64,000 bases of DNA from Amphibacillus sediminis NBRC 103570 (GTDB taxonomy: Bacteria; Bacillota; Bacilli; Bacillales; Amphibacillaceae): contig NZ_BCQW01000010.1 in the NCBI RefSeq assembly GCF_001552275.1, forward strand, positions 1-64,000, read 5' to 3'. Shown here piece after piece: positions 44,694-53,002 of this stretch. Each line of letters begins with the position of its first letter. Position 1 is the stretch's first letter. The notes beneath the pieces are model-generated. The model saw nothing but the letters and a program-made list of their open reading frames with translations, made no database searches and had not been told where the DNA came from. Made by a program: the position numbers and the translations under genes.

Positions 44694-45325
44694 AAAAACA
44701 TCTATTACCTCTGATCATGTTTATCATTTTAGTTGGTACTTGGGTTTTCTTCTATAAGCAACTTCCAGATCAAGTTCCAATGCAATGGGGTGCTGATGGA
44801 ACCGTAAACTGGTATGCACCTCGAATGGTTGCTATGCTATCAAATCTAGGTTTATATCTAATTATATATGGTTTAATCTTTAACCTACCAAAGGTTGATC
44901 CAAAAAAGAATAAGCATAAGATTTTTTCTAAATCTTACGGCACGATCACTTACAGTATCTTAGTTTTATTTTTTGCTATTAATCTGTTAACTATTCTAAC
45001 CAGCATTGGCTACGATATCGGTATTCATCATTTCGTTCCTATTTTAATCGGAGTGCTGTTTATTACAGTAGGCAATCATATGCAAACCATTCGCCCTAAT
45101 TGGTTTGTTGGCTTTCGGACACCTTGGACCCTTGAGAATGAGGAAGTTTGGCGTAAAACCCACCGGATTGGAGCACGATTACTGATTGCAACTGGGTTTA
45201 TCTTTTGTTTTATGCCTTTCTTTAATGAAGCAATGTTATTACCTATTATTCTATTGACCATTCTAATTTTGGTTATTATCCCGTTCGTCTATTCGTATCT
45301 GCTTCATCGAAAACTTACGAAATAG
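44690..45325 (+). CDS. sdpI: SdpI family membrane immunity protein (DUF1648)
   Basis: A 211-residue membrane protein with six TM helices. The N-terminal DUF1648 motif is LPDQVPMQWGADGTVNWYAP; the C-terminal SdpI motif is VGFRTPWTLENEEVWRKTHRIGARL. In B. subtilis SdpI gives immunity to the cannibalism toxin SdpC and signals to SdpR. No sdpABC toxin genes are in this window, so here the pair may act against toxins of neighbours. Translationally coupled to sdpR. Confidence 0.9.
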   Translation: MKKHLLPLIMFIILVGTWVFFYKQLPDQVPMQWGADGTVNWYAPRMVAMLSNLGLYLIIYGLIFNLPKVDPKKNKHKIFSKSYGTITYSILVLFFAINLLTILTSIGYDIGIHHFVPILIGVLFITVGNHMQTIRPNWFVGFRTPWTLENEEVWRKTHRIGARLLIATGFIFCFMPFFNEAMLLPIILLTILILVIIPFVYSYLLHRKLTK

Positions 45326-45330
45326 AACTG

Positions 45331-45360
45331 CAGTTTGATCGAGCTGTCTCGGTCAAACTG
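45331..45360 (+). terminator. Hairpin after sdpI
   Basis: CAGTTTGATCGAG pairs with CTCGGTCAAACTG (one G-U) over a 4-nt loop. No U-run follows (TCCTTCAATC), so termination is only possible. Confidence 0.5.
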
Positions 45361-45370
45361 TCCTTCAATC

Positions 45371-45431
45371 TTGACAAGCTTAAATGAAAGAGATAAACTT
45401 AGTTTATTATCATTTTTGATAATGATAATAA
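45371..45431 (+). promoter_or_regulatory. yxlEFG-type operon promoter with Fur-like box
   Basis: -35 TTGACA (45371-45376), 17-bp spacer, -10 TAAACT (45394-45399). At the start of transcription lies a perfect 11-bp inverted repeat, TTATTATCATT (45404-45414) with AATGATAATAA (45421-45431). TGATAATGATAAT is a Fur-family core; which of Fur, Zur or PerR binds cannot be read. Confidence 0.65.
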
Positions 45432-45494
45432 ATCTAAATCATTATTTTTTACCAATCCGCTTAAGCTTAATTTTCTAAAAAGGAGGTGATTAAG

Positions 45495-45698
45495 ATGGAA
45501 TGGGCAGAATTACAAGGTATACTTGAATTTCTTCTCCCACTTATCATTTTACAGTTTATTTTAATGGTTGTTGCACTTATTGTTTGGTTTAAGACAGAAG
45601 AGACAAGAGGCTCTAAGTGGTTATGGTTATTTATTATCCTCACGGTTAGTGCAATTGGACCTATTTCATTCTTCGTAATTGGACGACGACAAAATTAA
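45495..45698 (+). CDS. PLDc_N domain membrane protein (YxlE-like)
   Basis: A 67-residue protein with two TM helices (about 10-33 and 43-63) and the phospholipase-D nuclease N-terminal motif (VWFKTEETRGSKWLW, GPISFFVIGRR). It resembles YxlE of the B. subtilis sigY operon, where the order yxlE-yxlF-yxlG is the same as here; there it is an accessory/negative regulator. No sigY or yxlC/D is present. ATG 45495 follows a perfect AAAGGAGGTGAT. Confidence 0.82.
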   Translation: MEWAELQGILEFLLPLIILQFILMVVALIVWFKTEETRGSKWLWLFIILTVSAIGPISFFVIGRRQN

Positions 45699-45720
45699 AT
45701 GCAGAGGAGCCTGAACAGAT

Positions 45721-46623
45721 ATGCTTCATGTTAACAACTTAACCAAAAATTATGATAGCATTTTCGCTGTCAATAACATTTCCTTTTCTCTACAGCCTGG
45801 TAGTTGTGTGGCATTGCTTGGTGTCAATGGGGCTGGTAAAACGACAACACTTAGAATGTTAGCAGGATTGATTAAGCCTACCAAAGGTGAAATCGCTTTT
45901 GCCGGGGCAGATAGCCACACAGATATTCGGTCATATATTGGTTATTTACCACAATACCCCGTCTTCCATGGCTGGATGACAGGTGAAGAGTTTCTCGTCT
46001 ATGTTGGTCAATTAGCTAACTTAACTAAAGATCAGGCAAAAGCACGTGCTAAACATTTACTCGAAAAAGTTGGGATTGCTGAGGCTAAGAAAAAGCGAAT
46101 AAGTAAATATTCTGGCGGAATGAGGCAACGATTAGGAATTGCTCAAGCCATGATCCATCAGCCAAAGCTGCTCATGCTAGATGAACCTGTTTCTTCACTT
46201 GATCCAATTGGTCGCCGTGAGATCCTTACCTTACTAGAGGAGTTAAAACAAGAAACGACCATCCTATTCTCAACACATATTTTAAATGATGCTGAAGAAA
46301 TCAGCGATGCCCTTCTGTTAATGGATAAGGGGAAATTAGTAGAACAAGGCACTTTAAAGGAGTTACGTCAAAAGTACCAAACACAAAAAATTGAGCTCAG
46401 CCTCATTCAATACACCGAACAACAAATTGAACAGCTTAAGCAGCTTGATCATATCATTGATGTCCATATCGTTAAAGATAACTTGGTGTGTATCATTGAT
46501 GACACTGAACTTGCTCGTCAATCTATACTTAAAGCCACTTTAGCTCATAATTGGCCATTAATGCAGTTTACCGTTTCTCGTACCACACTAGAGGATCTAT
46601 TCGTGGAGGTGGTTGGCAAATGA
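45721..46623 (+). CDS. ABC transporter ATP-binding protein (YxlF-like)
   Basis: A 300-residue ATPase with Walker A GVNGAGKTT, signature YSGGMRQRLGIAQ, Walker B LLMLDEPVSSLD and a C-terminal extension (about 215-300). ATG start with GAGGAG 9 bases upstream. Its stop overlaps the start of the permease (ATGA at 46620). Part of a three-gene yxlEFG-like operon. Confidence 0.9.
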   Translation: MLHVNNLTKNYDSIFAVNNISFSLQPGSCVALLGVNGAGKTTTLRMLAGLIKPTKGEIAFAGADSHTDIRSYIGYLPQYPVFHGWMTGEEFLVYVGQLANLTKDQAKARAKHLLEKVGIAEAKKKRISKYSGGMRQRLGIAQAMIHQPKLLMLDEPVSSLDPIGRREILTLLEELKQETTILFSTHILNDAEEISDALLLMDKGKLVEQGTLKELRQKYQTQKIELSLIQYTEQQIEQLKQLDHIIDVHIVKDNLVCIIDDTELARQSILKATLAHNWPLMQFTVSRTTLEDLFVEVVGK

Positions 46624-47399
46624 AACAACTTATCACTATTTACAAAAAAGAATGGCAAGAAATCGCACGAAATTATAGTTGGATATGGGTACCTATCGTA
46701 TTCGTCCTTTTTGCTATTATGGACCCGATCTCGAATTATTATTTACCTATCATTTTGGAGAAAGTTGATGGAATTCCAGAGGGAATGTTGTTAGAGCTTC
46801 CTGAAATCTCCGCTGCCGACGCCATAATGATGGGCTTGGCTCAATTCAGTACCTTTGGCGTGCTAATTGTTATATTACTAACGATGGGAACCATTGCCGG
46901 TGAGCGGAAAAGTGGCATTACTGAACTCGTGTTAGTTAAGCCAGTTAAGCTCCATAATTATGTTATAGCTAAATGGTTAACAAAACTATCCTTCTTCATT
47001 CCTGCATTTATCTTTGCAATGCTTGTAGGCTGGTACTATGTCAATATTTTATATGCAACCATCCCATTTAGCGATTGGATTATGATGATCATCTTTTATA
47101 GCTGTTGGATTATATTTGTTATTTCATTAGCGATCTTTTTTAACACAATCGTTCAAGCGCCTGGTTTAGTAGCTGGACTAACTTTACTTACACTGGTTGC
47201 CATGTCCATTTTTAATAGTATTTTTTCTAATCGACTACCATGGTTTCCAAACAATTTAAGTCAGCATATTGGCGTCATGTTGCACAGTCATCACATCGCT
47301 CCTGAGCTTTGGGGAACTGCTCTGATCACGGTGATATTAAGTATCATTTTACTCATCACCTCCTGCTACACATTAAAGCAAAAACTTTTATTCAAATAA
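46620..47399 (+). CDS. ABC-2 type permease (YxlG-like)
   Basis: A 259-residue permease: an N-terminal cytosolic helix (YKKEWQEIARNYSWIW), then about six TM helices with a large loop after TM1. ABC-2 landmarks: GTIAGERKSGITELVLVKPV and YVIAKWLTKL. Translationally coupled to the ATPase. The Fur-like box upstream suggests response to metal status; the substrate is unknown. R1 copy I follows 25 bases after the stop. Confidence 0.88.
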   Translation: MKQLITIYKKEWQEIARNYSWIWVPIVFVLFAIMDPISNYYLPIILEKVDGIPEGMLLELPEISAADAIMMGLAQFSTFGVLIVILLTMGTIAGERKSGITELVLVKPVKLHNYVIAKWLTKLSFFIPAFIFAMLVGWYYVNILYATIPFSDWIMMIIFYSCWIIFVISLAIFFNTIVQAPGLVAGLTLLTLVAMSIFNSIFSNRLPWFPNNLSQHIGVMLHSHHIAPELWGTALITVILSIILLITSCYTLKQKLLFK

Positions 47400-47423
47400 G
47401 TTTGTCGACGTTGAAAGCGATCG

Positions 47424-47654
47424 GATAAAGTAAAACTTCATTCGTGGGGGGTTCGACGCATAGGATATGCTCGTGCAGACGTTGCGACATGACGTCACGA
47501 ACTTAGTCAGCTTCCTCTCTCCCCCACTGAACGTTACTGGATGTTGGATCGCCCACTTTGACATGACGTGTCCCCTTATTTCTTGAAGGGGAGGCTTACA
47601 AAAGTCCTTCGATGGGCGAGTAATCGCAGCCCCAGACAGTTACACTACGATAAA
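47424..47654 (-). mobile_element. R1 element copy I (long form, internal 20-bp deletion)
   Basis: R1 with variable loop but lacking the GTTAGTTGAACCAATCGGGCC-type block next to CCGTTACTGG; 5' flank ATTTAT. It lies between the convergent permease and metal ATPase genes. An imperfect palindrome (TTCCATTAGGAGAAAC / GTTTCCCCTAGTGGAA, about 47667-47723) lies beside it. Confidence 0.75.
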
Positions 47655-47736
47655 TAGGAATTTTTCCATTAGGAGAAACTGCGGCTGCCAATTATGGTCA
47701 GATCACCGTTTCCCCTAGTGGAATTTGGTTAAAGGT

Positions 47737-49743
47737 TTAAACAGGTAACTTTTCATCTACTTGGTAGGCAAGTAAGCGAAGCGCATTAAATACAACCGCG
47801 ATAGTAGACCCTTCATGAATAAGTACCACAATACCAATGCCTGCAAAATTAAAGATCGAGGCAGGAATCAAGAGTGCTGTAACGGCTAAACTGAGCCAAA
47901 GATTCTGTTTGATGATCGCCTTACTTTTCCGACTTAATTGCATGGCGAATGGGAGAGCTTTTAAATGATCTGCCATTAACGCAATATCTGCTGTTTCTAG
48001 GGCAACATCTGAGCCAGCTGCACCCATTGCAATACTTACCGAGCTATTGGTCATTGCTGGTGCATCATTTACCCCATCACCTATCATCGCAACTTTATCT
48101 TCTTGTTCTTTTAATTGATTTATAATTGTCACTTTATCTTCAGGCAGTAAGCTCCCATAAACATCGTTAATCCCAATTTCAGCAGCAATACGATTGGCTA
48201 CCTGTTGGTTGTCACCTGTTAACATTGCGATCCGCTTAATCCCGATTTCTTGTAATTGTCTAATTACGGCATGAGACTCTGGTCGAGGCTGGTCGATGAG
48301 TCCTATGATGCCTAGGTATTGCTCTCCTTTTCTAATTACCATAGCCGTTGTTCCCGTTGCTTCAAGTTCAATCAGCCGTTCTGCCAACTCAGCTGGAAGT
48401 GAAAGCGATAATTCCTCTTCAAAAAGGCTTCGGTTTCCAATAAACACCTTACAATTCTGATAGATAGCTTGGACGCCACGCCCATTAAAGGCTTGCAACG
48501 CATGAGCTTGTTCCTTCGGTTGATCCTTTAACTCTGATAATGCACCTTGAACGACAGCTTTTGCTAATGGATGATCACTTAATTGTTCCACAGCCAGTAC
48601 AGTGGTCAGTATTTCTTTTCTAGTTATATCCTGATAAGGGATCACGTCTGTCAATCTTGGCTCACCCTTAGTTAACGTACCTGTTTTATCTACAGCAATC
48701 GTTTTGACCTGGCCAAGTGTTTCGAGTGGCCCACCCCCCTTAATTAAAATACCGGCTTTTGCTGCACGTGCCACACCACTTAAAACAGCACTTGGTGTTG
48801 CAATGGCTAGCGCACACGGACTTGCTGCGACTAGAACGGTAATAGCACGGTAAAAACTTTCACTAAAGGGCTCATCAATCACAAGAAAAGCAAAAAGTAA
48901 TAAAATAACGATAACCAAGATGGCTGGAACATAGTACTTTTCAAACTTATCGGTAAAGTGCTGTGTTGGTGATTTCTGTTCTTTGGCCACATTAACAAGC
49001 TCAATAAGTCGAGCGAGGGTTGTATCACGTGCCTTTTTTAAAACTTTGACCTCAAGAACTTGAGCACCATTTATTGTTCCTGCAAAGACTTGATGGCTCG
49101 GTGCTAATTGGTCAAAAGCAAGCGAATCATCATTAGCTGGTTGTTTATCTACCGGGATGCTCTCTCCTGTAATTGGTGCTTGGTTGACACTACTTTTCCC
49201 CTTAACCACTAGACCATCAGCCGCAATGATACTATTGGGTTTGACAATTATTGTCTCACCAACCTTGAGTTGATCAATAGGGACTTCAACCTGTCTGTTC
49301 CCTTTACGAACAATCGCCGTTTTAGGGGTAAGACGTGCTAATGCTGCAATTGAGTTTTCTGCTTTATTTAAAGCAAAGTGCTCTAAAGCATGGCCTAAGC
49401 TAAACAAAAATAGCAGTAATGCTCCTTCAGCCCATTGACCTAGAATTGCCGCCCCGATCGCAGCTAAGAGCATTAGAAAATCAATTTCAAATCCGCCCTT
49501 TTTCATCGTGTTATAGGCCTCTTTGGTCGTGAAATAACCACCAAAAAAATAAGCACTCACATATAGCAAAACGCTAATCCAAGTATCTATTGTATTAATG
49601 AAGCTTAACAAAAAGCCAATACCTAGCATAAGGCCAGAGATAATTGAAAAAATTAATTCAGTTTGTTCACCAAAGATCCCACCATGATTATGTTTGTGGT
49701 GGTGATGATAATCCCCGTTTAGAGTTTCTCCTTGTGTTGTCAT
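47737..49743 (-). CDS. P1B-4-type heavy-metal ATPase (PfeT/CoaA-like)
   Basis: A 668-residue metal-exporting P-type ATPase. A His-rich N-terminus (HHHHKHNH, residues 13-20) replaces a heavy-metal-associated domain. Membrane metal motifs are SPC (308-310) and HEGST (643-647), the P1B-4 signature, used for Fe(II), Co(II) or Zn(II). Phosphorylation site DKTGTLT (Asp352), A-domain ITGES, hinge GDGVNDAP. B. subtilis PfeT, the closest type, exports Fe(II) under PerR; here a CzrA-type repressor gene and operator point to Co/Zn control instead. Confidence 0.9.
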   Translation of the reverse strand: MTTQGETLNGDYHHHHKHNHGGIFGEQTELIFSIISGLMLGIGFLLSFINTIDTWISVLLYVSAYFFGGYFTTKEAYNTMKKGGFEIDFLMLLAAIGAAILGQWAEGALLLFLFSLGHALEHFALNKAENSIAALARLTPKTAIVRKGNRQVEVPIDQLKVGETIIVKPNSIIAADGLVVKGKSSVNQAPITGESIPVDKQPANDDSLAFDQLAPSHQVFAGTINGAQVLEVKVLKKARDTTLARLIELVNVAKEQKSPTQHFTDKFEKYYVPAILVIVILLLFAFLVIDEPFSESFYRAITVLVAASPCALAIATPSAVLSGVARAAKAGILIKGGGPLETLGQVKTIAVDKTGTLTKGEPRLTDVIPYQDITRKEILTTVLAVEQLSDHPLAKAVVQGALSELKDQPKEQAHALQAFNGRGVQAIYQNCKVFIGNRSLFEEELSLSLPAELAERLIELEATGTTAMVIRKGEQYLGIIGLIDQPRPESHAVIRQLQEIGIKRIAMLTGDNQQVANRIAAEIGINDVYGSLLPEDKVTIINQLKEQEDKVAMIGDGVNDAPAMTNSSVSIAMGAAGSDVALETADIALMADHLKALPFAMQLSRKSKAIIKQNLWLSLAVTALLIPASIFNFAGIGIVVLIHEGSTIAVVFNALRLLAYQVDEKLPV

Positions 49744-49770
49744 AGCTATCCCCTCTATTCAAATTTGTAA

Positions 49771-49804
49771 TTTTAATATATGAACATATTATCATATATT
49801 AAAA
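49771..49804 (-). promoter_or_regulatory. CzrA/ArsR-type operator of the metal ATPase gene
   Basis: TTTTAATATATGA (49771-49783) and TCATATATTAAAA (49792-49804), perfect 13-bp arms around 8 bases. ATATGAAC/TCATAT matches the core of CzrA/SmtB-type sites. It lies about 30 bases upstream of the start codon. Confidence 0.7.
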
Positions 49805-49863
49805 TCGAAAACAATAGGCTTTAATCACTCGTTTCCTAATAAGTTGCATATCCAAAAATTTAT

Positions 49864-50111
49864 TGAAAAGTGAAACTTCGTTCAGTGGGGGTTTCGGCGC
49901 AGAGGATGTGCTGGTGCAGACGTTGCGACACGACGTCGCAAACTTAGTCAGCGTCCTCTCTCCCCCACTGATCGTTAGTTGAACCAATCGGGCCGTTACT
50001 GGCTATTGATCTCACACTTAGACATGATCTTCCTTTATTTCTTGTAGTGGGTGTCTTACAGAAGCCCTTCGATGGGCGAGTAATCGCAGCCCCAGCCACT
50101 TACACTACATA
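49864..50111 (-). mobile_element. R1 element copy J (long form)
   Basis: Full-length R1 with variable loop; slightly diverged ends (CACTTTTC and TGTAGTG). Its 5' flank TTTTTTAT is the U-run of the czrA-like gene terminator. It now separates the repressor gene from the metal ATPase gene. Confidence 0.8.
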
Positions 50112-50166
50112 AAAAACACTAATGCATACAGCATAAATCAGGCTGTGATTAAACATTAGTGTTTTT
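50112..50166 (-). terminator. Terminator of the czrA-like gene
   Basis: AAAAACACTAATG (50112-50124) pairs with CATTAGTGTTTTT (50154-50166); inner ACAGC/GGCTGT pairing. On the minus strand the U-run TTTTTTAT leads straight into R1 copy J. Confidence 0.8.
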
Positions 50167-50192
50167 AGTGAGACCATTACTTAACATGATCC

Positions 50193-50525
50193 TTAATTGT
50201 GACAGGCATGCTCGATCATTTGATTGAGCATGTCCATAACATGCTGATCATCTGGCGTATAGTACAAGGTTGTCCCCTCTCTTCGGAACTTTACTAAGCG
50301 TAGATTTTTCAAAAAACGGAGCTGATGTGAGACAGTTGATTGTCTCAGATCAAGCTGCTCTGCAATCTCATTAACCGAATGTGATTTACAAGATAGTAAA
50401 TGCAAAATACGAATGCGTGTTGGATCACTTAATGCTTTAAAAGTTTGAGAAACAACAAAGAGCGTCTCCTCATCCAAATCATAAGCCTCTTGTGTCATTT
50501 CTTGATCATTTATTTCTTCAGACAT
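50193..50525 (-). CDS. ArsR/SmtB-family metal sensor, CzrA-like
   Basis: A 110-residue repressor. Winged helix [17 protein letters not shown], recognition helix [13 protein letters not shown]. The alpha-5 metal site Asp93-x-His95-x10-His106-x2-His109 is complete, the Zn/Co site of CzrA; there is no alpha-3N CxC site as in CadC. It probably represses the metal ATPase downstream through the palindrome at 49771. Its own upstream region is filled by R2 copy c and shows no operator. ATG with GGGGAG upstream. Confidence 0.9.
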   Translation of the reverse strand: MSEEINDQEMTQEAYDLDEETLFVVSQTFKALSDPTRIRILHLLSCKSHSVNEIAEQLDLRQSTVSHQLRFLKNLRLVKFRREGTTLYYTPDDQHVMDMLNQMIEHACHN

Positions 50526-50551
50526 AATCTCTCCCCACTTCCTATATCAAA

Positions 50552-50735
50552 TCTGTCTTGGCGTATTTACACCCAGATGCTTTGCTCGATAAATTCCCAC
50601 TGAAATTCTGTGGTATTCGCTGGAGGGTTTAACTTGATTCAGCCGAGGTTTGTACCCCACTGATTGAAAGACCAATGGGTATTCATCTCTCCACTTATAG
50701 AAGTGGGGACTTTGCTGAGGAAGTTAAATCCCTCT
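50552..50735. repeat. R2 repeat copy c (best preserved)
   Basis: About 180 bases. In reverse complement: CCCCACTTCTATAAGTGG hairpin, ATGAATACCCATTGGTC, CAGTGGGGTACAAACC, CCTCCAGCGAATACCACAG, and GGGTGTAAATACGCCAAGAC. I recall this as a typical right end of Bacillaceae TnpB-type IS elements; no tnpB is present. Confidence 0.6.
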
Positions 50736-50752
50736 TTTATTTGGTTATTAAA

Positions 50753-51592
50753 TTACAGACGTGTGATTGGCATGGTACAACATCGAAATGAGCCACCTGA
50801 TTTGATAATTTCATTAAATGGAACTTCAATAACTTTGAAACCTCGTTCACGTAATGCATGATTAACTTCTTTATTTTCAGGAAGGCTAATAACCTTTTGC
50901 TCACCAATCGAGAGAACATTCGTCCCTAACGTAAATTGTTCCTCATCATCGACATGAATAAGCTGATAAGTGGATTTAAGCTTTTGGTAATCAGACTTAA
51001 CCATTCCAGCCTGATAAATCAGGGCTAAATCAGGTGAAACGATGTTGAAGGTGCAATCAAGGTGGAGAATCCCTTCAGTTAAGGTAATCGACTCAATTTG
51101 GTAATTAGGAAGCTCTAACTTTAAATGATCAATCGCCTCTTGAGTGGTACGATCGCTAATCCCAACCCAAATTTTATTATTATCGATTAGAACGTCACCA
51201 CCCTCGATCGAAGACGAACGCTGCTCTTGATAAGGTATCTGATAATCGTCGAGCTTTTCAATTAAATACTTCGTTTCTTCTGCTCGAACTTTACTAGCCA
51301 TTGCAGCAATGATGACCTTATCGCCAATTGTAAATCCAATATCACGAGTGAACACCTGTTCATTTAATGAAGGGTCAGGATCAAGTTTGATCACATTGAC
51401 GCCTTCTCTTTCTAAAACACTAACAAATTGTTGATGCTGCTCCGTTGCCTTGTTAATATCAATATTATCCTCTTTGTAAAGCTTCTGAGTTTCATTAATC
51501 ACTTTACCAATCCGCATAAACTTAGGTGGTACTACAACAACATGTTCTAGCCTATCGTACTCGTTTTGACAAACAACTTGTTCTACAAGCAT
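50753..51592 (-). CDS. Amidinotransferase/dimethylarginine dimethylaminohydrolase family protein (YkgA-like)
   Basis: A 279-residue pentein-fold enzyme. Seen: FTRDIGF (Asp/Arg binding guanidinium), EGGDVLID, catalytic histidine in LHLDCTFNIV, and catalytic cysteine near the end in GGSFRCCTMP. The set Asp-Glu-His-Cys is that of DDAH and arginine deiminase relatives, which hydrolyse substituted arginines. Substrate not determined. ATG start with GGGAGG upstream. It lies beyond the van operon and is probably transcribed separately. Confidence 0.87.
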   Translation of the reverse strand: MLVEQVVCQNEYDRLEHVVVVPPKFMRIGKVINETQKLYKEDNIDINKATEQHQQFVSVLEREGVNVIKLDPDPSLNEQVFTRDIGFTIGDKVIIAAMASKVRAEETKYLIEKLDDYQIPYQEQRSSSIEGGDVLIDNNKIWVGISDRTTQEAIDHLKLELPNYQIESITLTEGILHLDCTFNIVSPDLALIYQAGMVKSDYQKLKSTYQLIHVDDEEQFTLGTNVLSIGEQKVISLPENKEVNHALRERGFKVIEVPFNEIIKSGGSFRCCTMPITRL

Positions 51593-51823
51593 GGCCTGAC
51601 CTCCCGTTTTATGTCTCTTTATATTATAGCAGAAGTTTGTATTTGTCCAAGCTGATATCTGCCAGCTTGTGGAAATGCGAGACCTTTACTTTACATGATT
51701 CACGATTATCATTTATTTATTCATATAAGTGTGTGACCGTCTAATATTCAAAAAACGAGTATAAGTTGTCCAGATAGTAAACGACTTGCTTCTAGCAAAA
51801 GTAATAACCTCTAAAAATGATAA

Positions 51824-51851
51824 AAAAAATCTGGGCATGCCCAGATTTTTT
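51824..51851. terminator. van operon terminator
   Basis: AAAAAATCTGGGCA and its complement TGCCCAGATTTTTT form a perfect 14-bp palindrome with T-runs on both sides, 9 bases past the vanT racemase stop. Confidence 0.9.
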
Positions 51852-51859
51852 CCTAACAA

Positions 51860-53002
51860 TTAATGATTCGTTAAAAATCGCTCTATCCGTTCACTTAACC
51901 GGCTAAGTAGTTCGTTTGTAATCGTATCTGCATGTCCAGCAACTTCTTCTGCACGTATTTCTTCAGTTCCATCTTTGCCAATTAGTGTGACAATATCGCC
52001 TCTTTTTACATGAGGAATATCCGTGACGTCAACCATATGCTGATCCATACAAACTCGTCCGATTATTGGGGCACGAGAGCCATTAATCAAAACATCGCAT
52101 TGTTGCTCTGAAAGGCTTCGAGGCAATCCATCTGCATAGCCAATTGGTATAATAGCAATCGTTGTATCTTTTTTAACCTGATAGGCACGGCCATACCCCA
52201 CATATTCACCCGGCTTAGCATTTTTGACTAATGCAACCTTCGTTTTTAAAGCAAGCACTGGCTTTAAATCGAGTTGCAACCGAGTCGGAGTGTTAGATGA
52301 GCTTAGCACACCATACAAGGCGATGCCAATTCGAGCATATTGGCAGCGAAGCTCAGGATAATTTAAAATACCATAGCTACTTTGGATATGGGTAGCTGGT
52401 ATTGGAATCTTTCGTTCTTTTAATTGCTCAATCAAGCTGTAAAAACGCGTAATTTGTTTCCTCGTAAACTCTACATCCGCTTCCATTAAACTATCAGCTA
52501 CTGATAAATGTGTAAAGATTCCAGTCACTTCAAGATGCTCAAAGCTAAAAATATTAGCGATCTGATCATAATCCTGATAGCTTTGTCCCAATCGATTCAT
52601 GCCTGTATCTACTTTTACTTGCACTTTGATAGGCAGATTAAAAGCCGCTAGCTCTTCAGCATGTTGATAATCAATGACGGCCTGTGTAAGACTATAACGA
52701 AAGAGTTCCTCAGCTCTTGACGCATCGGTATAACCTAAAATTAAGATGTCTGCTTTTAGTCCTTGGTTACGTAGGTCAATCGCTTCATCAATTGTCGCAA
52801 CAGCAAAAGCATCGATACCCAAATCATTGAGGTAGAGTGCTATTTTACCAGCACCATGTCCATAGGCATTAGCTTTGACTACTGCCATCAATTTACACTC
52901 GTCTGGAAAGGCAGCTTGCAAAACAGCGACATTATGACGTAAGTTAGACAGATTTAATTCGAGCCACGCACGATCATTTAACCGAGTCATCACCTGAGTC
53001 AT
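51860..53002 (-). CDS. vanT: VanT racemase subunit (serine/alanine racemase domain)
   Basis: A 380-residue PLP racemase. PLP lysine 43 (VVKANAYGHG), VKVDTGMNRLG, catalytic tyrosine in EYVGYGRAY, and CMDQHMVDVTD. At the substrate pocket, Asn363 (DTITNELL) replaces the tyrosine of ordinary alanine racemases (IN-Y-EV); the same Tyr-to-Asn change is known in VanT serine racemases. It would make D-Ser for the VanG-type ligase. In known VanT this domain is fused to a membrane domain; here that domain is the separate gene upstream, overlapping by ATGA. Confidence 0.88.
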   Translation of the reverse strand: MTQVMTRLNDRAWLELNLSNLRHNVAVLQAAFPDECKLMAVVKANAYGHGAGKIALYLNDLGIDAFAVATIDEAIDLRNQGLKADILILGYTDASRAEELFRYSLTQAVIDYQHAEELAAFNLPIKVQVKVDTGMNRLGQSYQDYDQIANIFSFEHLEVTGIFTHLSVADSLMEADVEFTRKQITRFYSLIEQLKERKIPIPATHIQSSYGILNYPELRCQYARIGIALYGVLSSSNTPTRLQLDLKPVLALKTKVALVKNAKPGEYVGYGRAYQVKKDTTIAIIPIGYADGLPRSLSEQQCDVLINGSRAPIIGRVCMDQHMVDVTDIPHVKRGDIVTLIGKDGTEEIRAEEVAGHADTITNELLSRLSERIERFLTNH

